A stretch of DNA of 64,000 nucleotides, taken from positions 1-64,000 of the forward strand of contig JAWKQN010000015.1 in the NCBI GenBank assembly GCA_041390125.1, in the 5' to 3' direction. The notes beneath the pieces were generated by a model that saw only the letters and a program-made list of their open reading frames with translations, made no database searches and was not told the DNA's origin. Origin of the DNA: Gemmatimonadota bacterium. GTDB taxonomy: Bacteria > Gemmatimonadota > Gemmatimonadetes > Longimicrobiales > Gaopeijiaceae. Shown here piece after piece: positions 8,318-16,896 of this stretch. The translations under genes were made by a program, and so were the position numbers. Numbering within the stretch: the stretch's first letter is position 1; every line of letters starts with the position of its first letter.

Positions 8318-8875
8318 CTACTGGAAGCTGGCGGCCCGGACGGCCAGGGGCGTGGTGGTCCGATAGCCGGCGACGGAGGAGTACTCGTGCAGGAGGGCGT
8401 TGGCGTCTCCCCAGAAGTCGTCCGCGAGCACACCCGGCAGACCGGCCCCGCCGGGGAAGGGCGTGGACCCCAGGCGGAGCCGGGGCTGGGGACGGGTGGG
8501 CGGCACGGCCGCGATGGCCGGCAAGGTGACGTCCACCACCACCGGCTGCAGCGTGGGCAGCCAGGCCAGGATGACCAGCACCACGGCCACGCCGGCCAGG
8601 GCGCCCGTGGTGGCGACAGACCCCTGGGGGCTCCGGGCCAGCCGGTTCAGGGCGCGCTCCTCGCTCAGGCGGGCGTGGAGGCGGGCCCGGAACTCCGGGG
8701 TGGCCTCCAGGTGGGGCAGGTCCCGCACCACCCGGCCGCTCCGCTCCACCACGCGGGCGTAGCGGTCGCAGCGGCAGCAGGAAGCCCGGTGACGCGCGAA
8801 GGACGCGCGCTCGTCCGGGCCGAGCACCCCGTCATGAAAGTCTGAGAATCCGGCCAGGAACTCCTGACACCCCAT
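8318..8875 (-). CDS. Zinc-finger anti-sigma factor (membrane-anchored)
   Basis: 185 residues. The N-terminal 40 residues carry a ZAS-type motif: D-F-H-D-G near 12-16 and H29-x3-C33-x2-C36 (H-R-A-S-C-C-R-C), the usual zinc cluster of anti-sigma factors. One membrane helix sits at about 88-108 with a Pro-rich extracytoplasmic tail. It lies 195 nt downstream of the ECF sigma gene on the same strand and would bind and silence that sigma. ATG start with AGGG 5 nt upstream. holA follows 12 nt later. Confidence 0.75.
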   Translation of the reverse strand: MGCQEFLAGFSDFHDGVLGPDERASFARHRASCCRCDRYARVVERSGRVVRDLPHLEATPEFRARLHARLSEERALNRLARSPQGSVATTGALAGVAVVLVILAWLPTLQPVVVDVTLPAIAAVPPTRPQPRLRLGSTPFPGGAGLPGVLADDFWGDANALLHEYSSVAGYRTTTPLAVRAASFQ

Positions 8876-8994
8876 GGGACCCTGAATCCGCTGCGTCGAT
8901 GAAGGTCGCGCCGCCGAGAGCGGCTCCAGGGGTGATACTGGTCGGGTCCGGGGCAGGTTCCGGCCACGGCGCTCCGGGGAGGAGGCCGGAACGG

Positions 8995-9027
8995 CGTGAG
9001 GGCGCCCTTCGCGGGGGCGCCCTCACG
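8995..9027 (-). terminator. Strong hairpin between sigma and anti-sigma genes
   Basis: A 13-bp perfect stem (arms 8995-9007 and 9015-9027, CGTGAGGGCGCCC and complement) with a 7-nt loop, 44 nt after the sigma stop. No U-tract follows on either strand. It could be a factor-dependent terminator, or an attenuator or 3' stabiliser that sets the sigma to anti-sigma ratio. Confidence 0.6.
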
Positions 9028-9070
9028 GTCGTGCGGTCGGTCCGCCCCTCAGGGCGGCTCCAGGCCGGCC

Positions 9071-9730
9071 CTAGTCGATCATCGGGGCGATGATCCGGGC
9101 GAAGTTGTTGCGGGCCCGGTTCAGGCGGCTCTTGACCGTCCCCAGGTTGCAGTCGGTGATCTCGGCGATCTCCTCGTAGGTCTTCCCCTCCAGCTCCCGC
9201 AGCACGAACACCTCGCGGTGGTGCTCCGGCAGCTCGGAGACGGCCTCCTCCACCTTCTCGCGCAGGAAGCGCTTCCGGTAGAGATCGTCGGGCTTGAGCT
9301 TGCTGTCCTCCCACTCCAGCGGCCGATGGTCCGCGTCCCAGTTCTTCTTGATGGTCTGGAACAGCACCAGCGGATTCCGCGAGCGGTTCCGCAACTCGTT
9401 CTTGGCCAGGTTCCCCGCGATGGTGTAGATCCACGTGGAGAACTTCTTGGTCTGGTCGAACCGATGCAGGTGGCGATACACCCGCACGAACGTCTCCTGC
9501 ACCAGGTCCTGCGCACGCTCGCGGTCTCCGACCGTGCGATAGACGAAATTCAACAGGCGTTGGTCGTAGCGTTCCACCAGCTCACCGAAGGCACGCTCGT
9601 CCCCGGCCAGGAACGCCTGCACCACCTCCGAGTCGCCGAGCTGGCCGCGCTCGACACGAGCCTCACGCGAGGCGCCGGTCCCGTCGGGACCCGCTCGCTC
9701 CAACAGGCTGATCTTCCGCGCTCCCATCAT
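9071..9730 (-). CDS. ECF-family RNA polymerase sigma factor
   Basis: About 220 residues. Region 2 is clear (A-F-G-E-L-V-E-R-Y, R-x-x-A-Q-D-L-V-Q-E-T-F, F-S-T-W-I-Y-T-I-A-x-N), as is region 4 (L-P-E-H-H-R-E-V-F-V-L-R-E-L-E-G, Y-E-E-I-A-E-I-T, G-T-V-K-S-R-L-N-R-A-R). A 40-residue linker with the segment near 'KKNWDADHRP' joins them. I used the ATG-ATG pair at 9730/9727, which follows a run of G that serves as ribosome site; an upstream extension is unlike any sigma factor. It is probably controlled by the ZAS protein downstream and may autoregulate. Confidence 0.9.
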   Translation of the reverse strand: MMGARKISLLERAGPDGTGASREARVERGQLGDSEVVQAFLAGDERAFGELVERYDQRLLNFVYRTVGDRERAQDLVQETFVRVYRHLHRFDQTKKFSTWIYTIAGNLAKNELRNRSRNPLVLFQTIKKNWDADHRPLEWEDSKLKPDDLYRKRFLREKVEEAVSELPEHHREVFVLRELEGKTYEEIAEITDCNLGTVKSRLNRARNNFARIIAPMID

Positions 9731-9820
9731 CCCCCCAGGCTTCGATTGGGCTCGGACCGCCTTCCCCGAAGGAAGACAGCCGGGGAACTCCGCCCGTGAG
9801 GAAGGGCACCTTCCATACCA

Positions 9821-9855
9821 TGGCGGAACCCTAGCAGATACGCGGGTTTCCGCCA
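9821..9855 (-). terminator. Hairpin between the MFS transporter and ECF sigma genes
   Basis: Arms TGGCGGAACCC (9821-9831) and GGGTTTCCGCCA (9844-9855) pair over 11 bp with one bulged base and a 12-nt loop. It sits in the 232-nt gap after the transporter stop and before the sigma start. It may terminate the transporter mRNA or lie in the sigma leader. Confidence 0.45.
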
Positions 9856-9962
9856 TCCATGTCCTCCAGGGGGGACGGGCCAGTGTTTCAGAATGGACGG
9901 GGTGAAACCCGGGACGGGACAGCCCCCCTGTCGCCTCCGGGGCGGACTCCACGCCACGAGCG

Positions 9963-11261
9963 CTATCCCGCCGCCCCCGCCCGCTCGACCTCGAACGCGT
10001 CGTTCAGGCGCGCCGCCAGCTCGATCCCCTCGCGCTCCCGCACCCCCAGGAGGAGCAGCAGGCCGACCGCGAAGAAGCCGACGATGGTGCCCATGGCCAC
10101 CCGGTGGTTGCCGGTCCAGGCCAGCGCGGTCGTGTAGGCCAGCGGCCCCAGCAGGGAGGACATCTTCCCCGAGAAGGCATACAGCCCGAACGCCTCGGCG
10201 TGCTTGTGCTCCGGCACCAGCTTGGCCAGCAGGCTGCGGCTGGCCGACTGGTTGGGGCCCATCATCACGCCGATCAACGTGGCCGCCAGCCAGAAGCCCG
10301 CCACGCTCGACGCGTTCACGCCGACCACCCCGGCCACGATCAGCCCGAGAAGCGTGATGACGATGGTGCGCTTGCCGCCGATGCGGTCGTCGATGAAGCC
10401 GAAGGCGAACGCGCCGATCCCCGCGGCCACGTTGAGAGCGATGCCCATCGCCAGGACCTGCTCGATCTCCATCCCGAGCACCGCGGCGGCGTAGACGCCG
10501 GCAAAGACGATCACGGTGGTGAGGCCGTCGTTGTAGATCATGCGCGCCACGATGAGCTTGGTTGCCTCACGCAGCTCCCGCAGATGGCGCGTGGTCTCCC
10601 GCAGCCGCTGGAACCCCACCCGGACATAGCCCCCTTCCGGCGCCCCGCGTCGCTCGGCCCGCTCCCGAACGCCGAAGAACATGGGCAGCGAGAAAACGAA
10701 GAACCAACCCGCCACCAGGAGATTCGTGGCGCGCACGTTCAGATCGTCGGCCTCGGGGAGCCAACCCCGTACCATGCCCAGACCGAGTGCGAGGCAGATG
10801 AGTCCACCGATGTAGCCGAGGAAGTACCCGATGCCGGAGATGCGCCCGATGGTGCGCGCCGAGGAGACCTCGGGCAGGAAGGCGTTGTAGAAGACGTTCG
10901 CGGACTCGAAGCCGATGTTGGCCACGACGAACAGGGCCGCCGCCGCCCAGGCGTCGCCCGGCCCCATGAAGAAGAGCAGGCACGTGAAGACGATCGACTG
11001 CAATGAGAAGAGGACCAGGAAGACCTTCTTGCGACCCGAGTAATCGGCGATGGCGCCCAACACGGGCATCAAGAGGGCGACCACGACGGCCGACAGGTTC
11101 ACCGCCCGGCCCCAGAGGATCGTCCCTTCCACGTCGGATGGGGCAATGACGTTGGTGAAGTAGATGTTGAAGACGAACGTCACGACCAGCGTGTTGAACG
11201 CCGAGCTGCCGAAGTCGAACAGCGACCAGCCGACGACGTCGCGATTCCAGATCCTGTCCAT
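9963..11261 (-). CDS. UMF1/Atg22-like MFS transporter
   Basis: About 432 residues with roughly 12 membrane helices. The N-terminus D-V-V-G-W-S-L-F-D-F-G-S-S-A-F-N is the signature of the UMF1 family of the major facilitator superfamily, and the MFS loop G-A-I-A-D-Y-S-G-R-K-K follows helix 2. Yeast Atg22 exports vacuolar amino acids; bacterial UMF1 substrates are mostly unknown, so the cargo cannot be given. I prefer the ATG at 11261; a GTG at 11276 would add five residues. Monocistronic in appearance. Confidence 0.88.
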   Translation of the reverse strand: MDRIWNRDVVGWSLFDFGSSAFNTLVVTFVFNIYFTNVIAPSDVEGTILWGRAVNLSAVVVALLMPVLGAIADYSGRKKVFLVLFSLQSIVFTCLLFFMGPGDAWAAAALFVVANIGFESANVFYNAFLPEVSSARTIGRISGIGYFLGYIGGLICLALGLGMVRGWLPEADDLNVRATNLLVAGWFFVFSLPMFFGVRERAERRGAPEGGYVRVGFQRLRETTRHLRELREATKLIVARMIYNDGLTTVIVFAGVYAAAVLGMEIEQVLAMGIALNVAAGIGAFAFGFIDDRIGGKRTIVITLLGLIVAGVVGVNASSVAGFWLAATLIGVMMGPNQSASRSLLAKLVPEHKHAEAFGLYAFSGKMSSLLGPLAYTTALAWTGNHRVAMGTIVGFFAVGLLLLLGVREREGIELAARLNDAFEVERAGAAG

Positions 11262-11315
11262 GCGCCTGTGGTGCACCGGTTGGGGGGAACCACCGGGCCC
11301 TGGGCGTCGGCGCCG

Positions 11316-11891
11316 CTATCCGCGCCGGCCGGGCTCCAGCAGGAAGCGTCCTGCGTACAACAGGGACACCAGCGTCTTGGCGTCCGTGATCTCGCCCTGC
11401 TCGATCAACCCTTCGACCTCACTCCAGGGAAGGGCCACGACCTCCATGAACTCGTCGGCGTCGCGCCCGGTGCTGCCCTCCGACAGGTCCCACGCGGCAT
11501 AGATGCGGATCACCTCGTCGGTGAAGCCCGGCGTGGTGTGGATCTCCGTCAAGCGCCGCAGCGTGCCCGGCACGTACCCGGTCTCCTCCTCCAGCTCCCG
11601 CCGGGCGCACACGTCCCAGTCCTCCCCGTCGAAGGCGGGCATGCCGGCGGGCACCTCCCACATCGCGCCGCCGGCCGCGTAGCGGTACTGCCGGAGCATC
11701 ACCACGCGGGGGTCGGCGGCCGTGGTCGGATCCTCCAGGAAGGGCACCACGCAGGACGCACCGCGATGACGCACCAGCTCCAGCTCGCCCACCGAGCCGT
11801 CCGGGAAGCGCACCGTGTCCACGCTCAACCGCACGATGCGCCCTTCGTGCACCATGCGCCGATCGAGTCGGGCGGAGTCGTCGCTCGGCAT
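11316..11891 (-). CDS. NUDIX hydrolase, ADP-ribose pyrophosphatase-like
   Basis: 191 residues. The Nudix box is at 83-106 (G83...E90-x7-R98-E99-L100-x-E102-E103-x-G105) with one extra residue between the Gly and first Glu compared with the canonical spacing. The upstream V-V-M-L-R-Q-Y-R-Y and W-E-V-P-A-G are typical of ADP-ribose or nucleoside-diphosphate-sugar pyrophosphatases (NudF/YffH type). The ATG overlaps the stop of the M16 peptidase gene by 3 bases (ATGA), so the two are coupled. Exact substrate not decidable. Confidence 0.88.
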   Translation of the reverse strand: MPSDDSARLDRRMVHEGRIVRLSVDTVRFPDGSVGELELVRHRGASCVVPFLEDPTTAADPRVVMLRQYRYAAGGAMWEVPAGMPAFDGEDWDVCARRELEEETGYVPGTLRRLTEIHTTPGFTDEVIRIYAAWDLSEGSTGRDADEFMEVVALPWSEVEGLIEQGEITDAKTLVSLLYAGRFLLEPGRRG

Positions 11892-13252
11892 CAACCGGGC
11901 TCCACCACCTCGACGGGGCCGTGGCCCAGGGCCTCCAGGTCGGCCCGGATGGCGTCGGCGTCTCCCACCACCACGACCTGGGCCCGCTCCGGATGCACGT
12001 GCGCCCGGCCCGCGGCACGCGCCGCGTCCGTCGTGACGGCCCGGATGCGGTCGCGATACAGGTCGTACTCGTCTTCCGGGAGGTCGTAGACCCACAGGCG
12101 TCCCACCTGGTTGGCGACCTGGCCGCCCGTCTCGAACTGCAACGGGAACACGCCGGCCATGTAGTCGCGGGCGGACTCGACCTCCTCGTCGGTGGGGCCG
12201 TCCCCCACCATGGCGCGAAGCTCGGAGAGCGCCTCGCGCACGGCCGCGGCGGTCACCGCGGTCTCGACCGCGGTGGAGACCAGGAAGGGCCCGTCGTTGC
12301 GGCGCAGGTCGAAGCGGGCGCGCACGCCGTACGTGAAGCCGTGCCGCTCGCGCAGGTTGAGGTTGAGGCGGCTGGAGAAGAGGCCGCCCAGGATCTCGTT
12401 GAAGACACGCAGGGCGAAGAAGTCGGGCGTGGCGCGTGACGCGCCCACGTGTCCGATGCGGATCTCCGACTGCACGGCTCCTTCCCGGTGGACGATCCAG
12501 ACGCGTGGCTCCTCGGAGCGCGGCGCACACGAGAGGGCCGGCCGGCCCGGACCCACCCCGGTCCATCCCGCGAAGCGGTCCTCGATGCGCGCGGCCAACG
12601 CGTCGGCGTCCACGTCCCCGGCGGCCACCACGGCGGCACCCGCGGGCCGGTACGCGCGCGCATGGAAGGCGGCCAGACGCTCCGGATCCATGCGGGAGAC
12701 CGTCGCGCGCTCCCCGCTCAGGCGCCGCCCGTAGGGCTCGCCCTCCGCGTAGACCAGGCGGGCGGCCGAGTGGCCGGCGAGCGTCCGGGGATCGGCGAGT
12801 TCGTGCTCGATCTGGGCGAGGCGCTGGTTGCGCAACCGCTCCACCTCGTCGGCCGGGAAAGCCGGCTCCAGCACCATCTCCGCCAGCAGGTCGAACGCCT
12901 CCAGGGTGCGGTCGGCCGTGCACGTCATGCCGATGACCGTCGCATCCCACCCGGTGTGCACGGAGACGGCCGTGCCGATCGACTCGAGCGCTTCCGCCAG
13001 CTCGGACGCGCTCCGGCGCGCGGTGCCGCCCTCCAGCGCGCGTCCGGTGAACACGGCGAGTCCGGCGTCGTCGACCCCGACCACGGACTCGGACGCATCC
13101 AGCAGCAGGTTGAGCGTGACCAGCGGGATGCGCGGCATGCGCGCCACGGTGAACGGAACTCCGGGTCCGACGCGTGTCGTTTCCACGCGCGGTGGTGTGA
13201 AGGGCCGGATGCGACCCGGCGCGGGCACGTCCACGTGGGTACGGGAGCTCAT
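11891..13252 (-). CDS. M16 peptidase-like subunit lacking the zinc motif
   Basis: 453 residues with the M16 (pitrilysin/processing peptidase) fold pattern, but the HxxEH zinc site is absent. The C-terminal domain keeps the substrate-side elements: a Gly loop (L-G-G-L-F-S-S-R-L) and R-E-R-H-G-F-T-Y-G with the conserved Arg/Tyr pair. It therefore looks like the non-catalytic partner of the M16 protein encoded just upstream (starts 4 bp inside it), the usual arrangement for two-subunit bacterial M16B peptidases. Likely location is periplasmic or cytoplasmic; no clear signal peptide is visible. Confidence 0.88.
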   Translation of the reverse strand: MSSRTHVDVPAPGRIRPFTPPRVETTRVGPGVPFTVARMPRIPLVTLNLLLDASESVVGVDDAGLAVFTGRALEGGTARRSASELAEALESIGTAVSVHTGWDATVIGMTCTADRTLEAFDLLAEMVLEPAFPADEVERLRNQRLAQIEHELADPRTLAGHSAARLVYAEGEPYGRRLSGERATVSRMDPERLAAFHARAYRPAGAAVVAAGDVDADALAARIEDRFAGWTGVGPGRPALSCAPRSEEPRVWIVHREGAVQSEIRIGHVGASRATPDFFALRVFNEILGGLFSSRLNLNLRERHGFTYGVRARFDLRRNDGPFLVSTAVETAVTAAAVREALSELRAMVGDGPTDEEVESARDYMAGVFPLQFETGGQVANQVGRLWVYDLPEDEYDLYRDRIRAVTTDAARAAGRAHVHPERAQVVVVGDADAIRADLEALGHGPVEVVEPG

Positions 13253-14562
13253 TCGCCGTTCTCCGGGAGGTAGGTGAGCACGGCGCGGTTCTCCGAACCC
13301 AGGAACTCGCGCGCGAAGGCCTCCACGTCGTCGGCGCCCACCTCCCGCAGCCGATCGATCTCCCCGGAGAGGCGACCCGGATCCTCGAAGTAGTGCTCGA
13401 ACATCGACAAGAGGTCCGCTCGCTCCCCGATCTCCTCCACCGACGAGAGGAGGCGGGTCTCGGCCAGCGCCACCGCGCGCTCGACCTCTCCGCCGCGCAC
13501 GTCCTCCAGCCCGTCCAGCTCCGCCAGCACCGCCTGCTCCAACGTGTCGGGATCGACGTGCGGCAGGCCCGTGGCCCAGACCACCGCCAGCGCGGCGCCG
13601 GTGTCGATCGGAAAGACGAAGCCGGCGACGTCCTTGGCGATGCGCTGCTCACGGATCAGGCGCGAGTACAGGCGCGAGGCGCGCCCCGACGCCAGAACGC
13701 CGAAGGCCACGTCGGCCGCGTGGAAGCGCGGGTCGGTGAAGCGCGGGACGCGCAGGCCCACGTAGACCCGCGGGAGCGGCACCTGGGCCTCCACCCGCTC
13801 GAACACGCTCACCCCCAGCAGCGGGTCGACGTCCGGCTCGCCCGGAAGCTCCGGGACCTGGGGCCCGGCGGGGATCTCCCCGAAGTTGCGCTCGATCATC
13901 GCCAGCGCCGTCTCGCGCTCGAAGTCGCCGCAGACCGTGAGCACGGCGTTGTTGGGCAGATAGAACGTGCGGAAGAACTCGGAGACGTCCTCGAGGCTGG
14001 CGGCGTCGATGTCCTCCATCGAGCCGATCACCGTGTGGTGGTAGGGATGCGTGTCCGGGTACACGAGCGCCTGCATGCGCTCGTCCCAGTCCCCGTAGGG
14101 TTGGTTGTCATAGCGCCAGCGCCGCTCGTTCTTCACCACGTCCCGCTGGTTGTCCAGCTTCTCCTGGGTCATCGCCGGGAGCATCCATCCCATGCGATCG
14201 GCCTCCAACCACAACGCCAGCTCCAGGTGGTGGGACGGCAGCGTCTCGTAGTAGTTGGTGCGGTCGAACCAGGTGGACGCGTTGAGCGAGCCGCCCGCGC
14301 GCTCGACCAGCTCGAAGTGCCGGTTCTTGGGCACGTGCTCCGAGCCCTGGAACATCATGTGCTCGAAGAGGTGCGCGAAGCCGGTCAGCCCCTCGGGCTC
14401 GTTGCGGGAGCCGACGCCGTACCAGAGGTTCACGCCCACGATCGGGGCGGTGTCGTCGGGAGCGAGCACGATGCGCAGGCCGTTGGCCAGCCGATGCCGC
14501 TCGAACGGGATCTCGATCAAACCGGGGAGCTCCTTGTGGGGACCAGGGAGGGGGCGCTCCAC
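13249..14562 (-). CDS. Catalytic M16 zinc peptidase subunit
   Basis: 437 residues. The inverted zinc motif H64-L-F-E67-H68 (F-A-H-L-F-E-H-M-M-F) is intact, with the third zinc Glu expected in the K-N-E-R-R-W-R-Y segment near 145. The second half carries the R-A-S-R-L-Y-S-R-L substrate loop. It should form a clam-shell heterodimer with the next gene product, whose start overlaps this stop by 4 bp, and degrade small or unfolded peptides. The GTG at 14562 has only a weak ribosome site; a TTG at 14520 has AAGGAG about 9 nt upstream and would give a protein starting M-I-E-I-P-F, so the true start may be 14 codons later. Confidence 0.92.
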   Translation of the reverse strand: MERPLPGPHKELPGLIEIPFERHRLANGLRIVLAPDDTAPIVGVNLWYGVGSRNEPEGLTGFAHLFEHMMFQGSEHVPKNRHFELVERAGGSLNASTWFDRTNYYETLPSHHLELALWLEADRMGWMLPAMTQEKLDNQRDVVKNERRWRYDNQPYGDWDERMQALVYPDTHPYHHTVIGSMEDIDAASLEDVSEFFRTFYLPNNAVLTVCGDFERETALAMIERNFGEIPAGPQVPELPGEPDVDPLLGVSVFERVEAQVPLPRVYVGLRVPRFTDPRFHAADVAFGVLASGRASRLYSRLIREQRIAKDVAGFVFPIDTGAALAVVWATGLPHVDPDTLEQAVLAELDGLEDVRGGEVERAVALAETRLLSSVEEIGERADLLSMFEHYFEDPGRLSGEIDRLREVGADDVEAFAREFLGSENRAVLTYLPENGE

Positions 14563-14593
14563 AGGAGCGCGTGTCCTACTCGCGTGCGAACGG

Positions 14594-15451
14594 TCAGGGA
14601 CGGGTCATCAGGCGGGCGTGGAACGCGCGGGGGCCGTAGCTGCCCTTGAGCGCGGCCCCGGCCGCGTCGCCGCCTTCTTCCAGCAGCTCCTCCACCTCCG
14701 CCACCGCGGTCTCGTCGGCGTCCTCGCTCTCGAGCGTGCGTGCGCGCTCCAGCATCTCCCAGGCGGTGTCCTCGTCTCCCTGGGACGCGGAGGCGAGCGC
14801 CGCCAGCACCTGGGCCTCCATGTCCTCGGGATCGAGGCGGGCGCCGACCACCAGGTCGGCGGCGGCCTCGTCCGCGCGGTCGGCCTCGATGAGCGCGAGG
14901 CCCACGAGGATGCGGGCCCAGGGGTCCTCGGGGTCGAGCGCGCTGGCCTGGTAGAAATCGTCCAGCGCGCCCTCGCGCTGCTCGGCGAGCGAGCGCGCCA
15001 CGCCCCGCTCCAGGAACGCCAGGGGCTCGTCCGGGTCCAGGCGGATGGCCTCGTCCAGCTCCTTGAGCGCGTCCTCCCTGAACCCCTCCCGCGCCAGGTA
15101 GCCGCCGTAGAGCCAGCGCGGCCGGGCGAGCGTGGGACCGAGCAGCGTGGCCGTGCGCAGCGCCGCTTCCGCGTCCGGGTCGTCGAACCGGGCCAGCCCG
15201 GCGCCCGCCGTGGCCAGGAGCTCCGGATCCTCGATGCCGATCTCGAGCGCGCGCCGGAAGCGCTCGTAGCCGATGCCTTCCATCCCGAGCGCGGTCTCCA
15301 CCACGCCCAGCGCGCAGAGCACCGTCACGTCGTCCGCGTCTTCCTCCAGCAGCGCGCGCAGCGCGTCCGCCGAGCCCTCCCAGTCCCCCTCCTCCGCCAT
15401 CTCGTAGGCACGGTCGACGGCGCGGCCGCGCGCCTCGGGATCGGTCAGCAC
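14594..15451 (-). CDS. TPR-repeat protein
   Basis: About 285 very acidic residues made almost wholly of TPR-like helix pairs (for example A-L-K-E-L-D-E-A-I-R-L-D-P-D-E-P, A-L-D-D-F-Y-Q-A-S-A-L-D-P-E-D-P). No signal peptide is seen, so it is probably a cytosolic interaction scaffold. I chose the GTG at 15451, which has GGAG 8 nt upstream and follows the phosphoglycerate mutase stop by 4 nt; an ATG at 15487 would overlap that gene by 32 nt. The partner is unknown. Confidence 0.75.
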   Translation of the reverse strand: MLTDPEARGRAVDRAYEMAEEGDWEGSADALRALLEEDADDVTVLCALGVVETALGMEGIGYERFRRALEIGIEDPELLATAGAGLARFDDPDAEAALRTATLLGPTLARPRWLYGGYLAREGFREDALKELDEAIRLDPDEPLAFLERGVARSLAEQREGALDDFYQASALDPEDPWARILVGLALIEADRADEAAADLVVGARLDPEDMEAQVLAALASASQGDEDTAWEMLERARTLESEDADETAVAEVEELLEEGGDAAGAALKGSYGPRAFHARLMTRP

Positions 15452-15455
15452 CGGC

Positions 15456-16664
15456 TCACGCTCCGTACTTCTCGAGGCGACCCGCATGCGCGAGCGCGAG
15501 CGACATCAGCTCCACGCCGCGGAAGTGGCCGAGGTCGCCGCCCCGGCAATCGCGCTCGCCGAAGCGCTGCGCCGTCGGGCGCGCCCAGCGCGAGGCCAGC
15601 AGGACGGGCACGGGGTGCCAGGAGTGCGCCTTGAGCGTGGCGGGCGTCGAATGATCGCCGGTCACCATGAGCACGTCCGGCTCCAGCTCCACGACGCGCG
15701 GCACGAGCGCGTCGATGGCTTCGATGGCGGCCACCTTGGCGTCGAAGTCTCCGTCCTCCCCGCGCGCGTCCGTGGCCTTGAAATGCAGGAAGGAGTAGTC
15801 GAAGCGCTCCCAGCTCGACTCGAGCGCCGCCACGGTCTCCTCGTCCCCGGCGGGCTCCACCTCGACGGCCATGCCCACGAGACGCGCGACGCCGCGGTAC
15901 ATCGGGTACTTCGCGAGCGCGACGCCCGACAGACCGAAGCGCTCACGGAACGAAGGGATGCCCTCGTAGCGGCTGAACCCCCGCGCGAGGAAGGCATGCA
16001 CCTTCGGATCGTCGGCGAGCAGCGCACGCGACTGCGTGAGCAGGGACTCCACGATCTCGGCCGTGCGCACGGAGTCGGGCCCGGCGGCGCGCGCCGGCAG
16101 CGGTGGGACCCCGGTCTCCTGCGGGTCGGTGTCCTCGACCGCGCCCCCCAGGCCAGGGCCGCGCAGGATCATGACCGCCCGGTGCTCCTTCTCGTGCAGG
16201 ACGTGCAGCTCCACGTCGTCGGGGACCTCGAGCGCGCCCCGCACCCTGTCGATGACCGCGCGCCCTTCGGCGTCCGAGGGGCGACCCGCACGGCGATCGC
16301 TGATGCGCCCCTCGCGGTCCAGCGAGGCCAGGTTCAGCCGGAAGGCGACGTCTCCCGCCTTGAGATCGAACCCGACGCCGAGCGCCGAGAGGATGCCCCG
16401 TCCGATCGGGTACTGCAGGGGGTCGTAGCCGAAGAGCGCCAGATGGGCCGGACCGCTGCCGGGCGTCACCCCGGGAGCGACCGGGTTGAAGACGCCGAGC
16501 GAGGAGCGGGCGGCCAGGGCGTCCAGGTGGGGCGTACGTGCGGCCTCCAGCTCGGTCAGACCGGAGGGGCCGGGCAGACCGCCCAGGCCATCGAGGACGA
16601 GCAGGACGATGGAGCCCCCGTCACCACGGGAGACCAGATCGTCCGGAACGGTGATCGCGCTCAT
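15456..16664 (-). CDS. apgM: 2,3-bisphosphoglycerate-independent phosphoglycerate mutase, archaeal type
   Basis: 402 residues, the normal length for the archaeal-type (ApgM) alkaline-phosphatase-superfamily enzyme that interconverts 3- and 2-phosphoglycerate in glycolysis. Key features: N-terminal L-D-G-L-G-G metal site (about 25-30), the T-P-G-S-G-P-A-H-L-A-L-F-G-Y-D block containing the catalytic Ser, and the C-terminal G-D-H-S-T-P and H-S-W-H-P-V-P metal-site motifs. The ATG at 16664 gives the expected length; a longer in-frame extension is not conserved-looking. It heads a short operon with the TPR gene and is divergent from an aminotransferase across a 232-nt spacer. Confidence 0.92.
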   Translation of the reverse strand: MSAITVPDDLVSRGDGGSIVLLVLDGLGGLPGPSGLTELEAARTPHLDALAARSSLGVFNPVAPGVTPGSGPAHLALFGYDPLQYPIGRGILSALGVGFDLKAGDVAFRLNLASLDREGRISDRRAGRPSDAEGRAVIDRVRGALEVPDDVELHVLHEKEHRAVMILRGPGLGGAVEDTDPQETGVPPLPARAAGPDSVRTAEIVESLLTQSRALLADDPKVHAFLARGFSRYEGIPSFRERFGLSGVALAKYPMYRGVARLVGMAVEVEPAGDEETVAALESSWERFDYSFLHFKATDARGEDGDFDAKVAAIEAIDALVPRVVELEPDVLMVTGDHSTPATLKAHSWHPVPVLLASRWARPTAQRFGERDCRGGDLGHFRGVELMSLALAHAGRLEKYGA

Positions 16665-16896
16665 GCGTCCAGAGGGGAGGGGGTCTGCGGACCCGACCAG
16701 CCCGGTCGGGCCGAGGACCTGCAATGTAGCAGGTCGCCGAACGCCCGGGGTACCCCGGGAGCGGAAGGGTCGGATCGAACGGTGCCGTCGGCACTTGCGA
16801 GCCCGGGGCGCCGCCCGATTGCGCCGTTCCCCCGCCCTTCCTACGATCCGGGCTCGCCATCCGCCGGCCCTCGTCCGCACGCACCGGAGAGACCCC

